Shown here in pieces: positions 7,910 through 15,557 of a stretch of DNA of 64,000 nt (position 1 is the stretch's first letter; each line of letters opens with the position of its first letter). Location: positions 186,001-250,000 of the forward strand of contig NZ_JAHPYF010000001.1 in the NCBI RefSeq assembly GCF_019041915.1, written 5' to 3'. Below the pieces are notes generated by a model. That model had not been told where the DNA came from, searched no databases, and worked only from the letters and a program-made list of their open reading frames with translations. Made by a program: the position numbers and the translations under genes. The stretch comes from Collinsella sp. MSK.8.10. Lineage in GTDB: Bacteria; Actinomycetota; Coriobacteriia; Coriobacteriales; Coriobacteriaceae.

Positions 7910-9379
7910 ATGGAACTCATAGTCAAAGCTAAAGACATCTTTTTGGAATATGCCGGCCGCGATATCCTGGATATCGAAGAGTTGGAAATCTACTCCTACG
8001 ATCGCATCGGCTTGGTGGGAGACAATGGCGCAGGCAAAACCAGCCTGCTTAAAATTCTGAGCGGCAATCTTACCATTGCGGACGCCGACGTCAGGCGCTT
8101 CGGCAGCATTGCCCTCATCGGCCAGCTCGATGAACTCGACCTTGATGCGGCTCAGGACAACGGTGAGATGCTCTCCCGTCTCAACGTCGCCGGAGTGGCG
8201 CAGGAGACGATGAGCGGCGGAGAGGAAACACGCGCCAAGATTGCCTCTGCGCTCTCCCAGCATGCAAGCGCGATCTTTGCTGATGAGCCTACGAGCCACC
8301 TCGACCAAGACGGCATCAGCCTTCTCGTCGGACAACTCAAGGCATTTGATGGGGCCCTGCTCATCGTGAGCCATGACCGTCATTTTCTCGACCAGGTGGT
8401 AGACAAGATCTGGGAGCTCAAAGACGGCGGTATTTCCGAATTCTGGGGTGACTACTCCGACTATCTGCGACAGAAAGAAGAAGAGCGCAAAGTTCAGGCG
8501 GCTCGATACGAAGAGGCGATGCGCGAGCGCGAGCGCCTTGAAGCCGCCATCGAAAAACAACGGAAAAAAGCACGGCAGGTCGACGCCAAGCAGAAGGGCG
8601 CAAAGAAAAGCAACGAGTATGCAGGTCGATTGGGGCATCAGAAAGCAACCGGCACCAAACAGAAGAGGATGTACCAGGCGGCTAAGGACATGGAGAAGCG
8701 CCTCGAAGCGCTCGAAGGGATTGAGGCCCCCGACAGCATTCGCACCGTGCGGTTCCGCCAGAGCAAGGCCCTGGAACTGCATAGTAAATTTCCCATCTCG
8801 GCAGACGATTTCAGCTTGAGCTTCGGCAACTGCATGCTCTATGACCACGCGAAATTCGAGATACCGCTCGGTGCCAAAGTGGCCATCACCGGTGGCAACG
8901 GCACAGGAAAGACCAGCCTGCTGAAGGCAATCGCTCGACGCGCCGACGGTATCAACATCTCTCCCAAGGCAGAGATCGGTTACTTCGAGCAAACAGGCTA
9001 CAAGTTCGACGCCCGTCAGTCTGCGATCTCGTTCATGCAGGATGGTTGCGAGTACAGCATGACCGAAATCCGAAGCATCCTCGCCTCTATGGGAATCGGA
9101 CCGCGTGACCTGGCAAAGGACGTTGGCGTTCTCTCGGGAGGCGAAGTCATCAAGCTGCTGCTCGCGAAGATGCTGCTGGGCAGATACAACATCTTGCTCA
9201 TGGACGAGCCTGGAAATTACCTGGACATCAAGAGCGCCGAAGCCCTCGAGCAGATGATGAGCGCCTATGCCGGAACGATAGTGTTCGTCTCCCACGATAA
9301 GAGGCTGGTCGAGAACGTCGCAGACATTATTTACGAAATAAAGGACACCAAGCTAGTCAAAATCTTTCAGCGCGAATAA
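7910..9379 (+). CDS. ABC-F ribosomal protection protein, Msr(D)-like
   Basis: This 489-residue protein has two ATP-binding cassettes and no membrane segments. The first Walker A is [12 protein letters not shown] at about residue 37, signature [12 protein letters not shown] at about 102 and Walker [13 protein letters not shown] at about 123. The charged linker with [14 protein letters not shown] begins at about 180, the second Walker A is [12 protein letters not shown] at about 328 and the second signature [35 protein letters not shown] and [11 protein letters not shown] blocks match Msr(D) of streptococci closely. Msr proteins displace macrolides, ketolides and streptogramin B from the ribosome. 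It is divergent from the streptococcal form, hence msr(D)-like. Confidence 0.85.
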   Translation: MELIVKAKDIFLEYAGRDILDIEELEIYSYDRIGLVGDNGAGKTSLLKILSGNLTIADADVRRFGSIALIGQLDELDLDAAQDNGEMLSRLNVAGVAQETMSGGEETRAKIASALSQHASAIFADEPTSHLDQDGISLLVGQLKAFDGALLIVSHDRHFLDQVVDKIWELKDGGISEFWGDYSDYLRQKEEERKVQAARYEEAMRERERLEAAIEKQRKKARQVDAKQKGAKKSNEYAGRLGHQKATGTKQKRMYQAAKDMEKRLEALEGIEAPDSIRTVRFRQSKALELHSKFPISADDFSLSFGNCMLYDHAKFEIPLGAKVAITGGNGTGKTSLLKAIARRADGINISPKAEIGYFEQTGYKFDARQSAISFMQDGCEYSMTEIRSILASMGIGPRDLAKDVGVLSGGEVIKLLLAKMLLGRYNILLMDEPGNYLDIKSAEALEQMMSAYAGTIVFVSHDKRLVENVADIIYEIKDTKLVKIFQRE

Positions 9380-9407
9380 CCCTAAATGAGCAGGATATAT
9401 TCCCAGA

Positions 9408-9872
9408 ATGGAGACAAAAGGCCTCGAAGGGGGGTGCCTCCAGGCCCTGTCGGCGCTCGCCATGACGCGCATGTACTACGACGGCAGCATGGACGACCGC
9501 AGCGCCCTCATCGAAGAGCAGCGGATCCTGGACAAATCTCAGGGCTTTCTGAAAAAGAGGCAGGTCCTCGCAGCGCTCATGGAGATGAAGATCGGGGGCA
9601 TGAAAGGGGCGCCCATCGCGCTTCCGCGCGGAGCCCAGGGGAACGCCCTCAAGAGGCTGGTCTCTCAGACGCCCAGAGCCGCCGCAAAAGAGCAACTCCT
9701 CGAAGCTAAGGTCGAGATGCGCGCGAGCCTACGCTCCGGAGAGTCGAAGCTGAGGTCCGAGGCCGAAGATCGAAAAGGCGAAATCCAACGCATCGCGGCG
9801 GTATCCCGGTCAGCCAGGACGCTGCTCACTGATGGGACCGACTGCTGGCTCATCGACGATCAGACAGATTAG
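9408..9872 (+). CDS. Hypothetical element protein
   Basis: This is a 154-residue, charged, mostly helical protein with no recognised motif. It has no signal or membrane segment. It begins 28 bases after the ABC-F stop and ends 8 bases before a strong terminator, so it is probably the last gene of the resistance transcript. The start lacks a clear ribosome site; an in-frame ATG at 9462 is an alternative. Confidence 0.5.
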   Translation: METKGLEGGCLQALSALAMTRMYYDGSMDDRSALIEEQRILDKSQGFLKKRQVLAALMEMKIGGMKGAPIALPRGAQGNALKRLVSQTPRAAAKEQLLEAKVEMRASLRSGESKLRSEAEDRKGEIQRIAAVSRSARTLLTDGTDCWLIDDQTD

Positions 9873-9880
9873 GAAAGACA

Positions 9881-9906
9881 AAGAGGCGGGCAATTGCCCG
9901 CCTCTT
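9881..9906. terminator. Bidirectional terminator between convergent operons
   Basis: AAGAGGCGGGCAA followed by TTGCCCGCCTCTT is a perfect 26-bp palindrome. It lies between the rightward resistance genes and the leftward mobilisation operon and can end both. Confidence 0.8.
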
Positions 9907-9907
9907 A

Positions 9908-10003
9908 CTACATCACCCATTTGAACACGGCGCGGAACAGCCAGACGAAAAAGCTCAGCGTGACCTTAAGCGCCGCCATGAGAAACCTACCAAGCCTCTT
10001 CAT
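9908..10003 (-). CDS. 31-residue hydrophobic membrane peptide ending the mobilisation operon
   Basis: ATG 10003 opens a 31-codon frame: a basic start MKRLGRFLMAALK, a hydrophobic core VTLSFFVWLFRAVF and the end KWVM, stopping one base from the terminator palindrome. The start overlaps the end of the upstream gene by 17 bases. One amphipathic or transmembrane helix fills the peptide. The function is unknown; position suggests a mobilisation or immunity accessory. Its size makes it easy to miss. Confidence 0.5.
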   Translation of the reverse strand: MKRLGRFLMAALKVTLSFFVWLFRAVFKWVM

Positions 10004-10541
10004 CGACGTCACCCCAATCTTCATTGACCTTGCGGGCGCCCTCGTCGGCGCCCTCTTCCTTCTCTTCCGCGAGCAGCCTCGCCAGCTCGTCGGGCACGCC
10101 CGGGACCTCCGCCCTCCCCAGCGCGCGCTGCAGGTCCCTTATCTGCGACTTCAGCGGTTTTGAGGGAGGGCCCACGTGCTCGCGGTAGCAGGCGCCGATC
10201 GCTGCCGCGTCGCACAGGTACCCCCGCACCCGGGCGAACGCCTCGTCCCCGTCGAGCAGGACGCGGCGGGCGTGTCCGAGCTCGGCCTCCGAGGCCAGCA
10301 TGAAGCGCCACCCGCGGGACCTGCGCGCCGCCGGGATGCCGTCCGCGGGCGCGTCGGCGCGCCAGTCGTCGCGCACCTGGTGCCAGTTCGCCGTGAGCCA
10401 GAGCCCCTTCTCGGGCTCCTCGCGCATCTCGAGCTCGAACTCCGTGAGCATGTTCGCGCCGGAGAACGGCGACCCCTCCGTGAACGAGAGCGTGTCGAAC
10501 AGCGTCGTCCTGCCGCCCTCGTACTCTATCCTCACCATCAT
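9987..10541 (-). CDS. Mobilisation-operon accessory protein
   Basis: This 184-residue protein begins MMVRIEYEGG and ends with an acidic tail (EEKEEGADEGA..DWGDVDEEAW). Its ATG overlaps the relaxase TGA as ATGA, so the two are translationally coupled. I do not recognise a domain. The coupling implies a role in relaxase function or DNA transfer. Confidence 0.7.
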   Translation of the reverse strand: MMVRIEYEGGRTTLFDTLSFTEGSPFSGANMLTEFELEMREEPEKGLWLTANWHQVRDDWRADAPADGIPAARRSRGWRFMLASEAELGHARRVLLDGDEAFARVRGYLCDAAAIGACYREHVGPPSKPLKSQIRDLQRALGRAEVPGVPDELARLLAEEKEEGADEGARKVNEDWGDVDEEAW

Positions 10542-11809
10542 CTCCGGCCCCTCTCCCTGCGCTGGTCCTGCTGGGCCCGCTGGCGCTCGGCGGCGAGGAT
10601 GCGCTGTCGCTCGTCCTCGCGGCGCCCGTCGCGCGAGCTTCCCTCGGCCGCACCGCGCCCGCCATCGTCCCCGTAGCGGGTCTTGAGGGGCATGAGACCG
10701 TTCTCGGCCATGTAGGCGCGCGCAGCCTCGAGGCGGCGGTACCCCTCGCCGCCCGCCTGGCCGCGGCGCTCGAGCGTCGCCATCCTGAGCCCGAACTCCT
10801 CGATGGACTCGACGTCGAACTTCGCGCAGGTCTCGAGCGCCGAGGAGAGCCTGCTCAGCTCCGAGAGGTCGTTGAGCTCGAGAGCCCGCTCGGCGGCCTC
10901 GCGGATGCGCGCGGCGCTCGCGTCCGTGGGACGGTAGGCCCCCTCGCGCTCGAAGCGGCGGCGCAGCATCTCCTTGCCGTAGGCGAACCCCAGGCGCTCG
11001 CCGCTTACCTTCTTGGACGGCTCCTCGGCCAGGCTGAACACCCAGTCGTCCCGCCGCGCCTTGGCCGAGTTGTCGGCGACGTGCACGCCCAGGGCGTCGA
11101 GGATGCCGAGGAACTCCGCCTCGTCGCGCGCCGTGGTCTTGGCGAGCGCGACGCGGGCGCGGATGTCGCCGACCCACGAGTAGCCGCCCGAGCGCATGAT
11201 CTCCTTCTCGGCCCGGCCCAGGTAGACGCTCCTGCGGCTCCTGGGCCCGCCCGCGCCAGCATGCCCGCGCGCCTTTGAGGGGGATTCGGGCGCCCGGTCG
11301 TTGGAGAGACCCGACAGCCCGCGCTCGCGGGCCATGTCCTGTAGGTCCCGGTTGAGGTCCTCGGGATGCTGGGTCTGCATGCGGTAGCCGGTGCGGAGGT
11401 TCGCGTTGTTCACGACGATGTGCGCGTGCGGTATGCCGCGGGCGTTGTCGTCGTGGTAGACGATGGCGATCTCGTGGTCGCCGAAGTGCTTGAGCGCCCA
11501 CGAGCACGCGAGCTCGCGCAGCGCCGCCAGGTCGATGTCGTCGCCAGGGTCAGGCGAGAGCACGAAGTGCTTGAACGTGCGCGCGGGCTTGCCCCGCCAG
11601 GGTGCGTCCGTGCCGAACGCGGCGCGCGTGGCGTCCATCTCGGCGTCCCAGGCGCAGGCCTCCTTGGCGCCTTCCCCCAGCGCGCCGGCGTCGCGCTCGT
11701 CGTAGCTCAGGTTGAACAGGTCGCGCGCGAGGGCGCGGCCTCCCTTCTCGAGGTAGCGGCGGATGCCTCCGGTCGAGCCGTGGCCGCTTATCGGCTTCAG
11801 GATCGGCAT
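10538..11809 (-). CDS. MobA/VirD2-type relaxase
   Basis: The 423-residue protein starts at ATG 11809 (MPILKPISGHGSTGGIRRYL). The catalytic three-histidine motif is at about residues 123-135: HDDNARGIPHAHIVVNN, preceded by HFVLSPDPGDDID. A Lys/Arg-rich helical C-terminus follows. It should nick oriT and lead the strand into a helper conjugation channel. The start lies inside the 3' end of the MobC-like gene and the stop overlaps the accessory gene, giving a compact mobC-mobA-accessory-peptide operon. No type IV coupling or secretion gene accompanies it. Confidence 0.85.
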   Translation of the reverse strand: MPILKPISGHGSTGGIRRYLEKGGRALARDLFNLSYDERDAGALGEGAKEACAWDAEMDATRAAFGTDAPWRGKPARTFKHFVLSPDPGDDIDLAALRELACSWALKHFGDHEIAIVYHDDNARGIPHAHIVVNNANLRTGYRMQTQHPEDLNRDLQDMARERGLSGLSNDRAPESPSKARGHAGAGGPRSRRSVYLGRAEKEIMRSGGYSWVGDIRARVALAKTTARDEAEFLGILDALGVHVADNSAKARRDDWVFSLAEEPSKKVSGERLGFAYGKEMLRRRFEREGAYRPTDASAARIREAAERALELNDLSELSRLSSALETCAKFDVESIEEFGLRMATLERRGQAGGEGYRRLEAARAYMAENGLMPLKTRYGDDGGRGAAEGSSRDGRREDERQRILAAERQRAQQDQRRERGRR

Positions 11810-12243
11810 GGCGAGCCCTCCACGAGCGAGTCGGCGCCGATGCGACCGAGCTCCGCCGCCATCTCGCGGGCCGCGGCGTTCACGTCGGCGAGCTCGCGCT
11901 CGATCGTCGGGACGCTCTCCGCGACGAGGTCGCGGTCGACGTGCCCGTGGCGCGCGTGGAAGTTGATGAGGTTCATCGCGTGCACGGCCTGGTTGTAGTG
12001 GTAGCCCCACTTCGTGAGCTCGCGCGACATCGCCCACAGGGCCTTCCGGTCGACGAGTATGCGGTGCTCGTCTCCCGCGTTCGCCTCCGTCGCCAGCGGT
12101 ATGCGCACGAGGTAGCGCAGGTACTCCGACTTGCTTAGGCCCGCGCGCTCGCACCGCTCGCAGAGCGCGTCGTAGTCGCCTCCCTCCATGCGGAACGTGA
12201 CGCGGCGCTCCTTGCCCCCGGCGCCGCCGGTGCTATCTTCCAT
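11797..12243 (-). CDS. MobC-like relaxosome accessory protein
   Basis: In this 148-residue protein an N-terminal ribbon-helix-helix (RRVTFRMEGGDYDALCERCE..GLSKSEYLRYLV) precedes the bacterial mobilisation domain signature LTKWGYHYNQAVHAMNLI, a usual MobC feature (GxNxNQ-like). It overlaps the relaxase start by 13 bases. It is expected to bind oriT and assist nicking. Confidence 0.8.
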   Translation of the reverse strand: MEDSTGGAGGKERRVTFRMEGGDYDALCERCERAGLSKSEYLRYLVRIPLATEANAGDEHRILVDRKALWAMSRELTKWGYHYNQAVHAMNLINFHARHGHVDRDLVAESVPTIERELADVNAAAREMAAELGRIGADSLVEGSPCRS

Positions 12244-12453
12244 TGCGGATTCCTTTCCTCGGGCCCGCCGCGCGGCGGGCGCGTCTCTCTAGGGGCGCGG
12301 GGGATCCCCCGCAGGCGGCGGCCCGGCTCGGGCGCCGCCTCTGGGACCGGGCCTCGCGTAAGCGGGCTCCCCAACGGCCCGCGGCATGACGGGTCCGAGG
12401 CCGCCCGGTCCCCAAGTGCTATGGACGCCCGACGCGATGTCGGACGCCATAGG
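12244..12453. other. Candidate oriT region
   Basis: This extremely GC-rich spacer is upstream of mobC. It contains several nested inverted repeats, including CCCGCCGCGCGGCGGG, GGGGGATCCCCC and a long imperfect dyad CTATGGACGCCCGAC / GTCGGACGCCATAG (12419-12433 / 12438-12451). Origins of transfer usually lie just before mobC/mobA. No nick consensus is recognised. Confidence 0.4.
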
Positions 12454-13410
12454 CTACTTGCTGGATTTCGAATGCGAGGCCCTTCTTCGGACCTTCCGGG
12501 CTCCTGCGCCCGCCTCCGCGTAGGGCGCGGTCATGAGCGCCATCTCCCGCAGCAGCGAGAGGTCGGCAGCGCTCGGGCTCTCGGGCGGGCTCTCGAGGAA
12601 GTCGGCCACGAGCCTCGCGGCCTTCGCGATGCGCCCGTCGGGGCCGGCCTGCGTTTTGCTCTCGCTCCTCACGTAGTCGGAGAGCTCCCGCTTGGTGCGC
12701 CGCCAGGGCTCCATCGCGGCGTGCATCTCCGCCTGGCGCTCCTTCGGCATGCCCGCGAGCGAGCGCACCGCCTCGGCGCTGAGGTTGCCTCGGTCGGCCT
12801 CGGCGGCCCACTCGGGCGAGAGGTCCTCGGCGATCCTGCGGGCAAGCCTCTCCTCGCGCGCGATGGTCTTGCCGGAGACCTTGCGGCCCGTCTGCCGCTC
12901 GATGATGGCGGCCTTCACGTCGTCGACGCGCATGCCGGAAAGCGACGGGTCCTCGGAGCGCAGGCGCACGGCGTCGCCCCTGAGCGCCTCGGTCGCGGCG
13001 GCGCGCTCGGTCACGGTGAGCGCGCGGGTGAAGTAGTTCGCGGCGTGGAGCAGCGTCACCGCCCGCTCGTCGTCGATGCCCTCTATCACGCGGCAGGGCA
13101 TCCTCTCGTAGGCGGGGTCGTCCTTGGCGAGCAGCGCGTAGGCGGCCTTGCGGCGGTGCCCGGAGACCATCTGCCACGAGCCGTCTCCGACCTTGCGCAC
13201 CAGCGGCAGGTCGGTGAGGCCGTCCTGGCGTATCGACTCGGCGAGCTCGGCTATGCCGGCCGGGTCCATGGAGTACGCGGCGTTCGCCGGGTGGTCGGCG
13301 ATGTCGGCCACCGCGATCTCGGACACCGGGTAGCGCCCGCGGGTGCGGGACGCGCCGTCGAGGAGCCCCGTGATGGTGAATCCCGCGGCCACCTGGCTAG
13401 GCGAGCTCAC
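12454..13410 (-). CDS. ParB-like partition/nuclease-fold protein
   Basis: This is a 318-residue protein. A ParB N-terminal domain at about residues 35-120 carries the motifs DLPLVRKVGDGSWQMVSGHRR and KAAYALL. A helix-turn-helix region at about 125-230 and a variable C-terminus follow. Its start overlaps the ParA stop by 14 bases. With ParA it may maintain the excised circular form or regulate its own operon. Confidence 0.85.
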   Translation of the reverse strand: MSSPSQVAAGFTITGLLDGASRTRGRYPVSEIAVADIADHPANAAYSMDPAGIAELAESIRQDGLTDLPLVRKVGDGSWQMVSGHRRKAAYALLAKDDPAYERMPCRVIEGIDDERAVTLLHAANYFTRALTVTERAAATEALRGDAVRLRSEDPSLSGMRVDDVKAAIIERQTGRKVSGKTIAREERLARRIAEDLSPEWAAEADRGNLSAEAVRSLAGMPKERQAEMHAAMEPWRRTKRELSDYVRSESKTQAGPDGRIAKAARLVADFLESPPESPSAADLSLLREMALMTAPYAEAGAGARKVRRRASHSKSSK

Positions 13411-14161
13411 GGTACACCTCGTCGGCGAGGGCCTCGTAGTCGCGCGCGGGGCGGCTCCCCGGCTCGAAGGCGGCCACCGGCTTCCACTGCCAGCTGCCCT
13501 CGCAGACCTTGCTGCTCGCGTGTATGACCGTCTCGAACTGCTCGTCTGGGAAGAACCCGTCGAGCACGGCCGCGCCCGTGGTCTCGGCGTTGGTCATGCG
13601 GCCGGGCACGCAGGTGCGCAGTATCTTCCATCTGGGCGTGGGCATGCGCAGGGCGTCCGCGATTGAGCGCGTCGCCTCCACGGTGAGCGCCGTGCCGCGC
13701 ATCACGGTGGAGTCGAGCTTCACGGGGATGACGACCATGCCGCCCTCCGCGGCGGCGAGGTAGGCGTTGAAGGCGAGCCTGCGCATCACGGGGCTGCAGT
13801 CGATGAGGCAGACGTCGTAGGAGCCCGAGGCGTCGTCGAGCGCGAACTTGAGGCGCTGCTCGCGCAGGAGCATCTCGTTCTGGTCGACGAGGTCGATGGT
13901 CGAGGCCACCACGTCGAGGTTCTCCCCGGCGGCGTAGGCGATCTCCTCCACGGGCGCGCCGCCGTAGAGCAGCTCGACCGATGTGCGCCGCTCGGAGGCG
14001 GCCCGGTCGTAGAGGCCGAAGAAGTCGGTGGCCGACGCCTGCGGGTCGAGGTCGACGAGCAGGGTCCGAAGGCCCCGGGCGGCGAAGATGGCCGCCAGGT
14101 TCACGGCGGTCGTCGTCTTGCCGACGCCGCCCTTGTAGTTGGAAATGGCTATCGTGCGCAT
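13397..14161 (-). CDS. ParA/Soj-type ATPase
   Basis: This 254-residue protein begins MRTIAISNYKGGVGKTTTAV. The deviant Walker A KGGVGKTT (10-17), motif LLVDLDPQASATDFFG and the later CLIDCSPVMRRLAF box define a ParA ATPase. The start was placed at the first Met before the Walker A motif. The gene is the first of the leftward operon and is preceded by two large CGTACG-centred dyads. Confidence 0.9.
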   Translation of the reverse strand: MRTIAISNYKGGVGKTTTAVNLAAIFAARGLRTLLVDLDPQASATDFFGLYDRAASERRTSVELLYGGAPVEEIAYAAGENLDVVASTIDLVDQNEMLLREQRLKFALDDASGSYDVCLIDCSPVMRRLAFNAYLAAAEGGMVVIPVKLDSTVMRGTALTVEATRSIADALRMPTPRWKILRTCVPGRMTNAETTGAAVLDGFFPDEQFETVIHASSKVCEGSWQWKPVAAFEPGSRPARDYEALADEVYRELA

Positions 14162-14230
14162 GGGTCGCGTCCTCTCTAGCGTGGGGCGCGCCTCGCCGCA
14201 TCCGGTCCGGCGCGCCCCGAGTCTCGGAGC

Positions 14231-14311
14231 GTCGGGACAAAATCGTACGGATTTGTCCGACAAGCGGAGTGTACCACGAAAACGTACGGATATGTACGCT
14301 TTCGTGGTACA
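14231..14311. promoter_or_regulatory. Two CGTACG-centred dyads upstream of parA
   Basis: Dyad 1 has arms GTCGGGACAAA (14231-14241) and TTTGTCCGAC (14252-14261) around TCGTACGGA. Dyad 2 has 18-base arms TGTACCACGAAAACGTAC (14270-14287) and its near-exact complement (14294-14311). Both hold CGTACGGATNTGT. The same core recurs before xis at 32281. They could be the parA operator, a centromere, or both. Confidence 0.65.
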
Positions 14312-14365
14312 GGGGCCGAGTTTCGGGGAAACCCGGCCCCGGGAGCCCGGGGCCGGGCGCGCCGC

Positions 14366-14737
14366 CTAGGAGAGCGGCTCCATCTCGCCGAAGCAGTTGA
14401 CGTGGTGGCGCAGGAGCGCGCGGTTCTCCTTGACGACCATCATCGCCACCTCGTCGAAGCGGACCGGGGTGTCGGCGTAGTCGTCGCCGTTGCCGGCGAG
14501 CCACGTCGCCGCCAGCGCCTCGCGCAGCCCGCGCGCCCTGTGGGCCTCGGGGAAGCCGTCCGTCCCGATCCGGGCCGTGGCGTCGACGAACACCAGGGTC
14601 CCGTCCTCGTCCACCGCCACGAGGTCGATCCCGCCGATACCCTCGGGCCCCTGCCAGGCCTCGTCGACGATCTCGTAGCCCTTGCGCTCGAGGAAGGCCT
14701 TGACCGCGCCCATCGCCTTTTCCTTCATGTCGTTCAT
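14366..14737 (-). CDS. YraN/UPF0102-like nuclease-fold protein
   Basis: In this 123-residue protein an N-terminal helix (AVKAFLERKGYEIVDEAW) is followed by GGIDLVAVDEDGTLVFVDATAR. This has the spacing of YraN proteins (GEIDLI..DG..LVFVEVK). The usual ExK catalytic pair is replaced by DAT, so nuclease activity is doubtful. A GGAG site precedes ATG 14737. It is read leftward, upstream of the parA dyads. Confidence 0.6.
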   Translation of the reverse strand: MNDMKEKAMGAVKAFLERKGYEIVDEAWQGPEGIGGIDLVAVDEDGTLVFVDATARIGTDGFPEAHRARGLREALAATWLAGNGDDYADTPVRFDEVAMMVVKENRALLRHHVNCFGEMEPLS

Positions 14738-14757
14738 GTCTTGCTCCTTAGACTCTG

Positions 14758-15313
14758 AGGCCCGCCCCTGTGGCGTGCCTTGCGTCGCGTGAGTCGCATG
14801 CAGCGCGGGCGTGCCGGCAAGGGAGGAAACGAAGTCGGACGTGGTTGTAGAAATCTCCCGACGTCAGTTTTTCGCGTTGTTCGCGCGCGCAGCGCATGGG
14901 GCGAAGAACCCGAAAAAGTGTCGCGGCCCTTGCGGGCCGCCTGCCGGCGTGCGACCCTGCGCGTCCAAGGAGCGCCGGGGCGGGTTTCGGGTCGGAGGGG
15001 CGGAGGCGTGCGGCATGGAACCGGCCATGGGCGCCGAGACCCTCCGGGCATGGGATGCGGCCCGTCGGCGGTTGCCGGGGCGCTCGCGAGGGTTACGTCG
15101 GGACGTCGCGTGGAGGACGGAGGCGCGTTTCCGAGTCGCGGCGCCGCTACCCTAATCGGGACGGCCTCTCCCGTGCCGCTTGCGGCCGATGTGCGCACGA
15201 GATCGCTGGCGGTGAGGCTTTTCGTTGCGCGGAACGGCTACGGTGCTGCGCGACACGTCCGTTTGCTTATGTGTGATAAAGAAGCAATAGAAGTGCAAAA
15301 AATTTTGCCGTTC
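14758..15313. other. GC-rich gap without supported genes
   Basis: Open frames here show no family resemblance and no ribosome sites. It separates the mobilisation module from the AT-richer tet(W) insert. Confidence 0.4.
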
Positions 15314-15344
15314 CTATCCGACACTTGGCCATTGTGTCGGATAG
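15314..15344. terminator. Inverted repeat beside the tet(W) insert
   Basis: CTATCCGACAC and GTGTCGGATAG are perfect 11-bp arms with a 9-base loop. Leftward of it on the minus strand a TTTTTT run follows within about 15 bases. It could terminate the recombinase remnant or mark an insertion end. Confidence 0.5.
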
Positions 15345-15353
15345 GTCGGGCGG

Positions 15354-15557
15354 TTATTCGGGCAAGTCAATCTTGCCGACAAAGCTGTAATAAATCTCAA
15401 TGTCCTGCCTGCGGGTGCCGTTCTCATCATAGCTGCACTCATGCACCACAATTTTCTCGATCATTTCCCGCAAGAGAGTGGGGGTCAGTTCTTCAAAGGC
15501 AAGGTGCTTGCGGACAATGCCCATAAATTTCTCGGCGTTGACGGTAGGTATCTTTAC
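15354..15557 (-). pseudogene. C-terminal fragment of a large serine recombinase
   Basis: About 67 residues remain: EKFMGIVRKHLAFEELTPTL, then LREMIEKIVVHE and a final YYSFVGKIDLPE. This is the standard C-terminal (DUF4368-type) end of TnpX/TndX-like large serine recombinases. The catalytic domain is absent. The fragment abuts the tet(W) stop codon, so it is what remains of the transposon machinery that brought tet(W). Confidence 0.75.

Noticed and set aside
7853..9295. 480-codon minus-strand frame opposite the ABC-F gene
   Set aside because: It is the shadow of the Msr(D)-like gene, which has paired Walker A, signature and Walker B motifs.
14270..14311. CRISPR-like repeats near parA
   Set aside because: There are only two dissimilar dyads, no spacer array and no cas genes in the window.
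15314..15344. Target-site inverted repeat of a transposon
   Set aside because: It was considered as a transposon end, but there is no matching copy at the right side of the tet(W) insert; a terminator is simpler.
14780..15526. Plus-strand frames in the GC-rich gap left of tet(W)
   Set aside because: No ribosome sites, no family motifs, and the longest frame runs into the recombinase remnant.
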